From: an uncultured Endomicrobiia bacterium
GTDB lineage: Bacteria > Elusimicrobiota > Endomicrobiia > Endomicrobiales > Endomicrobiaceae
Direction: 5' to 3'
Assembly (NCBI GenBank): GCA_905236115.1
Contig: CAJOOL010000047.1
Coordinates: 1 to 5,733 of the forward strand
DNA: 5,733 bases
Below are positions 1 through 4,748 of the stretch, piece by piece. Within the stretch, counting starts at the first letter, position 1, and each line of letters opens with the position of its first letter. The notes below the pieces were generated by a model, which made no database searches, was not told the DNA's origin, and was given only the letters and a program-made list of their open reading frames with translations. A program made the position numbers and the translations under genes.

Positions 1-310
1 TATCATTATTCCAAGTGCCAAAAAGGAAATAACCTTTACCCTTATCTGCTTGATTAGTAGCATTAATATCAGTAGCACTAAAATTCGTAGCGGCATATTT
101 AAAATTCTCTAAATTAGATATAACATTATTTAAAACTTCATTATATTCTTCGGCCTTAGCACGGACATCCCACGCACCTGCAAAGTAACTTGCTGTTGAA
201 AGCATAATAAGCGTAACCAATGCAGAAGCAACTACCACTTCGGCAAGGGATAAACCTTTTTTATTAAGTAAATTTTTAAAAATATTTTTTAACATTTTAT
301 TAAAACTCAT
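1..310 (-). CDS. Prepilin-like protein, type IV pilin/pseudopilin family (3' part missing)
   Basis: Translating the minus strand from the ATG at 310-308 gives 103 codons open to the window edge, so the C-terminus is outside. The N-terminus has a basic leader (about 19 residues, several Lys/Asn) ending in NKKG, then LSLAEVVVASALV, a hydrophobic helix of about 20 residues. This is the class III signal of prepilins: prepilin peptidase would cut after Gly19, leaving Leu at +1 and the conserved Glu at +5 (Glu24). The rest seen is polar and Asn/Ala/Thr-rich, as in a globular pilin head, with no recognisable subfamily. An in-frame ATG at 295-293 (Met6) would give a 13-residue leader. Neither start has a strong Shine-Dalgarno, so the start is uncertain. 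It begins 16 bases after the stop of the preceding prepilin gene and is surely cotranscribed with it. Likely a minor pilin or pseudopilin. Family call firm, exact role unknown. Confidence 0.85.
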   Translation of the reverse strand, partial: MSFNKMLKNIFKNLLNKKGLSLAEVVVASALVTLIMLSTASYFAGAWDVRAKAEEYNEVLNNVISNLENFKYAATNFSATDINATNQADKGKGYFLFGTWNND

Positions 311-326
311 TAAAACTATTTCTTAA

Positions 327-761
327 TTATTGTAACTTATTTATATTTTCAGTATACGAAAAAGTGCTATCTTTAATATAGTATACTCCTTTCATTGCTT
401 CACTATTATTATCTGAGAAAGAACTCAAAGAAACAATTATTTTTCCGCCTTCTGAAGTATTATTTTCAATTTTAAAAGCAGAAAAATATTTATTTTCTTT
501 AGTGTCAATATAAAGATCCTTAGAATACGGTGTATAATTACTCTCAGTCTTAAAATTACCGTGTTCATTAAAGTACTCTCTTTCCTGTGCTACAATTTTC
601 TCAATAAACAGTCTTCCCTCGTTCATCATGGCGTATTTTACGTGGCCTCGGCCGTAGAATGCCCACACCACCGCCAATGTTATTATCACCGCTATGGTTA
701 CCACCATTTCGGTTAATGTAAAGGCTTTGTTTTTAGTGATAAAATTTATTATTTTTTTCAT
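327..761 (-). CDS. Prepilin-like protein, type IV pilin/pseudopilin family
   Basis: A complete 144-residue protein. Residues 1-13 form a short basic leader ending in KNKA, followed by FTLTEMVVTIAVIITLAVVW, the hydrophobic N-terminal helix of type IV pilins and type II pseudopilins. Expected processing is between Ala13 and Phe14, with N-methylated Phe at +1 and Glu18 at +5, the residue used in subunit assembly. Ala rather than Gly at -1 is less common but accepted by prepilin peptidases. The remaining roughly 105 residues are a charged, soluble domain without cysteines, so the usual C-terminal disulfide loop of many major pilins is absent. This, and the presence of a second prepilin gene directly after it, favours a minor pilin or pseudopilin. 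The ATG at 761-759 has a nearby AGGA (765-768), a little closer than ideal. Exported to the inner membrane and assembled by the PilB/PilC machinery encoded upstream. No subfamily name can be given. Confidence 0.88.
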   Translation of the reverse strand: MKKIINFITKNKAFTLTEMVVTIAVIITLAVVWAFYGRGHVKYAMMNEGRLFIEKIVAQEREYFNEHGNFKTESNYTPYSKDLYIDTKENKYFSAFKIENNTSEGGKIIVSLSSFSDNNSEAMKGVYYIKDSTFSYTENINKLQ

Positions 762-800
762 TTTTCCTGTTTGTATTTATCCGTTATTTTATTAACAATA

Positions 801-896
801 AGATTGCTTCGTCACTTCGTTACTTCGGATGACAGGCTCTTGCTAAGTGAGCCTGCATTCCGTGCAACTGCTCGCAATGACGGACACTATGTGTCC
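801..896. repeat. Palindromic intergenic element, dispersed-repeat type
   Basis: This stretch fills most of the spacer between the nucleotidyltransferase and the prepilin. Its outer parts carry ATTGC (803-807) and GCAAT (874-878) as inverted ends, and CGTCA (810-814) faces TGACG (878-882). The core is a perfect 7-bp stem, CAGGCTC (833-839) with GAGCCTG (849-855) around a 9-base loop, extended outward with small bulges by GGATG (827-831) and CATTCC (856-861). A separate tight hairpin, GGACAC-TAT-GTGTCC (882-896), abuts the stop codon of the nucleotidyltransferase gene. Elements with 'GTCATTGCGAG...GAAGCAATC' ends are familiar as high-copy intergenic repeats in many bacteria. Only one copy is in the window, so the repeat nature is inferred. 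It is richer in GC than the AT-rich flanks. It may act as an mRNA-stabilising or attenuating structure between two genes. Confidence 0.7.
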
Positions 897-898
897 TT

Positions 899-1267
899 TT
901 AATGAAAAACTATTTCTTGTTTTCCATAGTTTATCCCTTCGTTTAAAACATTTTGATAGAACGGGATAAATCCGCTATACTTATAGAATGTCTTAACCGG
1001 ATTAGTCAATAATGAAACTGTAATATCATATTTTAAACTTAAATCGCTTGCTATAGTTATAAGAGAATCTCTATAGTGGTGAATTTCTCTTTCCGTCAAA
1101 TCCAAAGTCAGCATAATATCAATATCGGATTCTTCGTCATAATCACCGCGGGCGTAAGAACCGTAAAGGTAAATATCTTTCAGTTTACTGCCGAACAGCA
1201 ATCCGCAGAGCTCTTTAACTTCTTTAACTATTTTTAATGCTTTTTTATTTACCGTTTTTCTTGCCAC
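899..1267 (-). CDS. Small MNT-type nucleotidyltransferase domain protein
   Basis: A 122-residue protein of the minimal nucleotidyltransferase (DNA polymerase beta-like) superfamily. The signature GSYARG (residues 36-41) is followed by D48-x-D50, and an aspartate in DITVSLL (Asp81) fits the third metal-binding carboxylate, so the catalytic centre looks intact. An N-terminal Lys-rich helix precedes it. Proteins of this size commonly pair with a HEPN-domain partner, the MNT acting as antitoxin that in the studied MntA/HepT case AMPylates the HEPN toxin; others have unknown substrates. No HEPN gene is adjacent here: pilC lies upstream and a repeat plus prepilin downstream. Translation most likely starts at GTG 1267-1265: an in-frame TAG lies five codons upstream, the next Met is residue 52 (beyond the catalytic motif), and a GGGAAAAG stretch serves as a modest ribosome site. 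Cytoplasmic. Domain call is firm; biological role is not known. Confidence 0.88.
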   Translation of the reverse strand: MARKTVNKKALKIVKEVKELCGLLFGSKLKDIYLYGSYARGDYDEESDIDIMLTLDLTEREIHHYRDSLITIASDLSLKYDITVSLLTNPVKTFYKYSGFIPFYQNVLNEGINYGKQEIVFH

Positions 1268-1287
1268 TTTCTTTTCCCGCCGCTAAT

Positions 1288-1316
1288 AATGTATACAAAA
1301 CTCTGTAACTTTTCAA
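1288..1316 (-). promoter_or_regulatory. Possible promoter of the nucleotidyltransferase gene
   Basis: On the minus strand TTGAAA (1316-1311, five of six matches to the -35 consensus) is 17 bases from TACATT (1293-1288, four of six matches to the -10). It would start transcription about 10-15 bases before the GTG start, which leaves a very short leader. The -35 falls in the last unit of the TTCAAC repeat array. In AT-rich DNA such matches arise by chance, so this is only a candidate for separate expression of the gene. Confidence 0.28.
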
Positions 1317-1341
1317 CCTTTCAACTATTCAACTCTTCAAC
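1312..1341. repeat. Short tandem repeat, TTCAAC every 8 bp, four copies
   Basis: TTCAAC occurs at 1312-1317, 1320-1325, 1328-1333 and 1336-1341 with an exact 8-bp period; the two spacer bases vary (CT, TA, TC). On the coding strand it reads GTTGAA with two variable bases. It lies in the 91-base spacer between pilC and the nucleotidyltransferase, just after the pilC stop. Invariant 6-mers with free spacer bases and strict phasing could reflect replication slippage or repeated binding sites. No function can be assigned. Confidence 0.8.
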
Positions 1342-1358
1342 CAAACCGCTCCGCTGTT

Positions 1359-2594
1359 TTAAACCTGCTGGTTGGCCATGGCTCCTGCCATACTGAAGAT
1401 AGGCAGATACAACGCAATAACCAGCACACCTATCATTATACCCAGCCCCACAATCAACACAGGCTCTATAATGGAGCTTAACCCTGCAACGGTGGCATCC
1501 ACTTCGTCATTGTAATAGTCCGTAACTTTCAAAAACATCTCATCCATTTGACCGGTTTTTTCACCGACGGAAGTCATTCTGATAACCATTCTGGGAAATA
1601 CGGCGTATTTTTCCATATTGGACGAGAACGTCTGGCCGGAAATAACGGAACTTCTGATATTTTCAAGAATATCTTTAATATAAACATTATTTACGGTGCT
1701 AGCTGATATCTGAATGGAAGCCACTATATCAACACCGCTTCGCACAAGCGTGGAAAGCGTCTGGAAATATCTGGCAAAAACCATCTTGGTATAAATGGGG
1801 CCGAAAATTGGGATTTTGAAGAAGAACTTATGCCATGCAATCAAACCGGCTCTGGTCTTGGTCCAAATTTTGAAAGCAATAAAAATAATTATACCGATAC
1901 CGATAATATACAAAGCCCTGTCTATAAAGAAATGGCTTACATCTATAACCAGCTGTGTAGGTGCAGGCAGCTGTGCACCGAAAGATTTGAACATATCTTC
2001 AAACTTAGGTATCAGCACAAGCACGATACCCAAAAACACTACCACGAAGAACGAACCCACAAACACGGGATACGATGCTGCGGACTTGATTTTTCTCTTC
2101 AGTTTAACGGAGTTTTCTATATATGTTGCCAAGTCCAGAAGCACCTCGCCCAGCTGACCGGAACGCTCACCCACTGCAATCATGGAAATAAACGTATTAT
2201 CAAAAATCTTTCTGTATTTGGATAAAGACTGCGACAAGGGAAGACCGTTTCTGATATCTTTTGCAACGTTTTGAAGAACTTTACTGAAATATTTGTTCTG
2301 CACCATGAGGGCAACATCGGATATTGCTTCCAAAATGTTTACACCGGCATTAACCATGGTAGCCAGCTGTCTGGAAAATATGGCGACATCTTTCTGTTTT
2401 ACCACGCCGGTTTCATCTTTTTTAGCACCGATATTGATATTCTTGAGAGTTTCCCAAAAATTCTTTTTTATTTCTATTTCGGTAAATCCTCTGGCATTTA
2501 AAAGCTCTATTGCTTTACTGTCATTGGCGGCGTTAATGGAAGCATTTACTATTCTTCCTCTGGCATTTCTGGCTTTGTACCTGATTTTTGGCAT
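1359..2594 (-). CDS. pilC: Type IV pilus / type II secretion inner-membrane platform protein PilC/GspF
   Basis: A full-length 411-residue member of the PilC/GspF family (usual length about 400). This is the polytopic inner-membrane protein that couples the assembly ATPase to extraction and polymerisation of pilins. After an N-terminal cytoplasmic domain (1-65) come two repeats of the T2SF domain: about 73-197, starting FSRQLATMVNAGV, and about 275-398, starting FARYFQTLSTLVRSGV. Each contains the conserved helix-turn motif, GERSGQ (142-147) and GEKTGQ (344-349). Membrane segments are near 176-196, 226-244 and 376-398, the typical three. The ATG at 2594-2592 is preceded by AAAGGA with an 8-base gap. 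It follows pilB after 103 bases with no clear promoter, so cotranscription with pilB is likely. Sequence alone does not fully separate PilC of a pilus from GspF of a secretion system; neighbouring prepilins fit either, and I favour a type IV pilus. Confidence 0.95.
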   Translation of the reverse strand: MPKIRYKARNARGRIVNASINAANDSKAIELLNARGFTEIEIKKNFWETLKNINIGAKKDETGVVKQKDVAIFSRQLATMVNAGVNILEAISDVALMVQNKYFSKVLQNVAKDIRNGLPLSQSLSKYRKIFDNTFISMIAVGERSGQLGEVLLDLATYIENSVKLKRKIKSAASYPVFVGSFFVVVFLGIVLVLIPKFEDMFKSFGAQLPAPTQLVIDVSHFFIDRALYIIGIGIIIFIAFKIWTKTRAGLIAWHKFFFKIPIFGPIYTKMVFARYFQTLSTLVRSGVDIVASIQISASTVNNVYIKDILENIRSSVISGQTFSSNMEKYAVFPRMVIRMTSVGEKTGQMDEMFLKVTDYYNDEVDATVAGLSSIIEPVLIVGLGIMIGVLVIALYLPIFSMAGAMANQQV

Positions 2595-2624
2595 TTTTTA
2601 TATCCTTTACATCATTAATTACAA

Positions 2625-2697
2625 ATTGAAAATTGAAAATTGCCGTTAATTTTCGTAAACTGTCGTTGTCGTTAATTATACATTATACATTGCCGTT
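2625..2697. repeat. Compound short tandem repeats in the pilB-pilC spacer
   Basis: The 103-base spacer is made largely of small direct repeats: ATTGAAA with period 7 (2625-2642, two full units and a partial), GTCGTT twice (2662-2673), and ATTATAC twice plus ATT (2675-2691). TGCCGTT occurs at both ends (2641-2647, 2691-2697), and CGTTAATT appears twice (2644-2651, 2670-2677). GAAAATT (2635-2641) and AATTTTC (2648-2654) can form an AT-rich 7-bp hairpin with a 6-base loop. Nothing here looks like a strong terminator, so transcription likely continues from pilB to pilC. Confidence 0.7.
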
Positions 2698-4386
2698 CTA
2701 CTTTTCCGTTACCGTAGTTGACAGAACTTCTTCCACGGTGGTTACACCCTCTTTTAACTTCTTAATGGCTGCCTCTCTCAAAGTAACCAGCCCCTCTTTA
2801 AGTGCCATATCTTTCAGCTCCACATAGCCTGCACCTTTTGATATGGCATTTTTAATATCTTTGGAAATACTTAAAATTTCAAAAATTGCGGTTCTGCCCT
2901 TATATCCGGTCCCGTCACAGTTTCTGCAACCCTGACCGGCATAAATTTTAACGCTTCTGTCAAGACCAAGTTTATCGTAAATTCTGTCCGGCAGGTCGGT
3001 AACTTCGTGCTTGCACGTAGGGCAAATCACACGCACAAGTCTCTGTGCAATAACCATACTTAAAGCATCGGAAAGCAAATATTCTTCCACGCCCATAAAC
3101 ACCATTCTGGAAATGGTGCTTACAGTGTCGTTGGTATGTAATGTTGAAAACACCAAATGTCCCGTAAGAGCGGCCTGAATAGCAATCTTGGCGGTTTCGG
3201 AGTCTCTGATTTCTCCCACCAGAATAACATCCGGGTCTTGACGCATAAACGTTCTTAACACCATGGAAAAGTCCAAACCTATGTTAGGACGGACATTAAC
3301 CTGATTGATACCTTTCAGCTCGTATTCTACGGGGTCTTCTACGGTAACAATGTTGATATCGGGTTTGTTAATATCGGAAAGTGCGGAATAAAGCGTGGTG
3401 GTTTTACCGCTGGATGTAGGTCCTGTTACCAGTATCATTCCGTAAGGCAGCGTGATTGCTTCTCTGAACATTGCCAGTTCTTTTTCGCTGAAGCCCACTT
3501 TTGTTATATCCAAACCGAACAAACTCTTGGCCAGAATTCTCAGCACCACCTTTTCCCCCCATATCGTGGGGATAATGGAAACACGCACATCTATTGTCTG
3601 ATTTAAAACGTTAATTCTGCATTTACCGTCTTGAGGAAGACGTCTTTCGGCGATATCCAAATACGACATAATTTTTATTCTGGATACGATTGCCGAATAA
3701 TATTTTTTGGCGGGAGCGTGCATTGTTCTCAGCTCACCGTCAATTCTCATTCTTAAAGAAACTTCTTTTTCAAAAGGCTCCAAATGAATATCGCTGGCTT
3801 TCTTGGTAATAGCATCAAAAAATATGGAATTTACGTATTTTACGACAGGGGCGGCTTCGGTATCATTGATGTCGTTTTCCTGTTGGTTATTCTGTTCTTC
3901 CACCGCTTTGATTTCGTTCTCTTCAAATCCGTCACCCAGAGAACTTCTGACATAAAATCTTTCTATTGAAGACAATATATCGCTTTTGGAAGATAAAGCG
4001 GCCGAAATTCTCTTTCCGGTAAGTTTGGCGAGCTCTTCTTTATATATGACATTGGACGGGTCTTCCATGGCAACTACCAAAGATTCCCCGCTTAAGCCTA
4101 TAGGAATGGCCATATATTTTCTGGCGTTTTTTTCGTCTATGGCAAGGAGAATATCTTCTTTTATGTTGATTTCTTCAAGTTTGACATATTCCACACCCAA
4201 AGAAATAGCAAGACACTCTAAAAAGTCTCCCTCGGAAACATAATCCTTGGAAATAAGATATTCACCAAGTTTTTGTTTCTTGCCCAAAGACTCTTTAACA
4301 GCCTCTTGCAATTGTTCTCTGGTAATATAACCTTTATTTAAAAGAACCTCTCCTATGTACTTTTTTTTAAAGATATCCAACGCCAT
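2698..4386 (-). CDS. pilB: Type IV pilus assembly / type II secretion ATPase PilB/GspE
   Basis: A full-length 562-residue GspE/PilB-family hexameric ATPase that works at the cytoplasmic face of the inner membrane and powers pilus extension. Residues about 10-145 form the N-terminal T2SSE_N/MshEN-like domain (two similar helical openings, YIGEVLLNKGYITREQL and LGEYLISKDYVSEGDFL), the kind known in some relatives to bind c-di-GMP. A polar linker (155-180) leads to the N2 domain (VVKYVNSIFFDAI onward, 181-) and the core ATPase. Core motifs are Walker A GPTSSGKTT (322-330), Asp box VTVEDPVEY (347-355), Walker B-like DPDVILVGEIRD (384-395) and His box TGHLVFSTLHTND (408-420). Two CxxC pairs (C455/C458 and C487/C490) form the zinc-binding site typical of assembly, not retraction (PilT), ATPases. 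The ATG at 4386-4384 has a strong AAGGAG (4392-4397), 5 bases away, and a consensus promoter upstream. First gene of the cluster. Confidence 0.96.
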   Translation of the reverse strand: MALDIFKKKYIGEVLLNKGYITREQLQEAVKESLGKKQKLGEYLISKDYVSEGDFLECLAISLGVEYVKLEEINIKEDILLAIDEKNARKYMAIPIGLSGESLVVAMEDPSNVIYKEELAKLTGKRISAALSSKSDILSSIERFYVRSSLGDGFEENEIKAVEEQNNQQENDINDTEAAPVVKYVNSIFFDAITKKASDIHLEPFEKEVSLRMRIDGELRTMHAPAKKYYSAIVSRIKIMSYLDIAERRLPQDGKCRINVLNQTIDVRVSIIPTIWGEKVVLRILAKSLFGLDITKVGFSEKELAMFREAITLPYGMILVTGPTSSGKTTTLYSALSDINKPDINIVTVEDPVEYELKGINQVNVRPNIGLDFSMVLRTFMRQDPDVILVGEIRDSETAKIAIQAALTGHLVFSTLHTNDTVSTISRMVFMGVEEYLLSDALSMVIAQRLVRVICPTCKHEVTDLPDRIYDKLGLDRSVKIYAGQGCRNCDGTGYKGRTAIFEILSISKDIKNAISKGAGYVELKDMALKEGLVTLREAAIKKLKEGVTTVEEVLSTTVTEK

Positions 4387-4407
4387 TATAGCTCCTTTAA
4401 AGACATT

Positions 4408-4429
4408 CTTTTAATAATCTTTTGATAAT
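4408..4429. repeat. Tandem 11-bp repeat in the pilB leader
   Basis: CTTTTAATAAT (4408-4418) is followed directly by CTTTTGATAAT (4419-4429), identical in 10 of 11 bases. It lies in the AT-rich 5' untranslated leader of pilB, upstream of the ribosome site. It might be slippage-derived; no function is evident. Confidence 0.5.
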
Positions 4430-4484
4430 ACCGTTTTCACATATTTTTTACAAAAATTTTACATATCACACTCCATTATTATGT

Positions 4485-4513
4485 ATTATACCTTAAAACT
4501 AGCACGTTGTCAA
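4485..4513 (-). promoter_or_regulatory. Consensus sigma-70-type promoter driving pilB and downstream genes
   Basis: Read on the minus strand, TTGACA (4513-4508) and TATAAT (4490-4485) are both perfect matches to the housekeeping consensus and are separated by exactly 17 bases (4507-4491). Transcription would start near 4478, giving a leader of about 92 nt before the pilB ATG. The leader is very AT-rich. The -35 lies in an 11-base palindrome, TGTCAATGACA (4508-4518), which could be an operator half-site pair, but such short palindromes are common. The position directly before pilB and after metG argues that the pilus genes form their own transcription unit. Confidence 0.85.
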
Positions 4514-4541
4514 TGACATTTTAGGTTTTTGTTTGTATTTT

Positions 4542-4730
4542 CTATTGTATTTTTCCCAAAAATTTCTTCAAAAGAAATGCACAGAAATACGGGAAAGAAT
4601 AAACATTGTTTGAATAACCTGTATTTCCGTTAAAAAATTTTATACCGCGTTTTATATCAGGGTATTTACTGCTGTTAATTAACGTAGATAAACTTTTTGC
4701 TTTCCCGAATGAGCGAATAATCAACACCAA
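4542..4730 (-). CDS. Doubtful 62-codon ORF, probably not a gene
   Basis: An open frame from a TTG (4730-4728; a GTG follows immediately) to TAG. The product is basic and rich in Lys, Asn, Ser and aromatic residues, with no domain, signal peptide or membrane segment I recognise. No Shine-Dalgarno precedes the start, which lies 9 bases after the metG stop. The frame also runs through two inverted repeats (4562-4578 and 4584-4627), more natural for an untranslated spacer. It could be a young small gene or chance. It is listed because it occupies most of the gene-free 4387-4739 stretch. Confidence 0.15.
   Translation of the reverse strand: MVLIIRSFGKAKSLSTLINSSKYPDIKRGIKFFNGNTGYSNNVYSFPYFCAFLLKKFLGKIQ
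4562..4627. other. Hairpin-forming region between metG and the pilB promoter
   Basis: ATTTCTT (4562-4568) and AAGAAAT (4572-4578) make a perfect 7-bp stem with a 3-base loop; on the minus strand it is followed by TTTT, so it could act as a weak terminator after metG. Next to it GAAATACGGG (4584-4593) pairs with CCTGTATTTC (4618-4627), nine base pairs plus one G-T position, around a 24-base loop that holds AAAC-ATT-GTTT (4601-4611). All stems except the GGG/CC part are AT-rich, so stability is modest. Confidence 0.35.
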
Positions 4731-4748
4731 AAAAACATCTCAGGAGAT
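4729..4748 (-). terminator. Weak candidate terminator at the end of metG
   Basis: On the minus strand ATCT-CCTG-AGAT (4748-4737), overlapping the last metG codons and the TGA stop, is followed after one base by seven T's (4735-4729). The stem is only 4-5 bp, so it is a poor rho-independent terminator by itself; the separate promoter downstream makes some termination here plausible. Confidence 0.22.

Noticed and set aside
766..800. A separate promoter for the prepilin genes (TTGTTA ... TACAAA on the minus strand)
   Set aside because: Both boxes match only four of six bases, in AT-rich DNA where such matches are expected by chance.
882..896. GGACAC-TAT-GTGTCC hairpin as a rho-independent terminator of the nucleotidyltransferase gene
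   Set aside because: On the gene's strand no T-run follows the stem. The TTTT is on the other strand, where no gene ends, so it is treated as part of the palindromic element.
801..896. The palindromic element as a tRNA or other known RNA gene
   Set aside because: No cloverleaf arms, anticodon loop or T-loop GTTCRA signature could be found.
1312..1341. The TTCAAC array as a CRISPR
   Set aside because: The units are 6 bp with 2-bp spacers, far too short, and no cas genes are present.
1795..2649. Several plus-strand open frames opposite pilC (1795-2157, 1830-2225, 2271-2501, 2293-2649)
   Set aside because: They overlap a full-length, well-conserved PilC on the other strand, have no recognisable domains, and are antisense shadows.
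3784..4243. Plus-strand open frames opposite pilB
   Set aside because: They are antisense to the conserved ATPase, with no ribosome site or domain.
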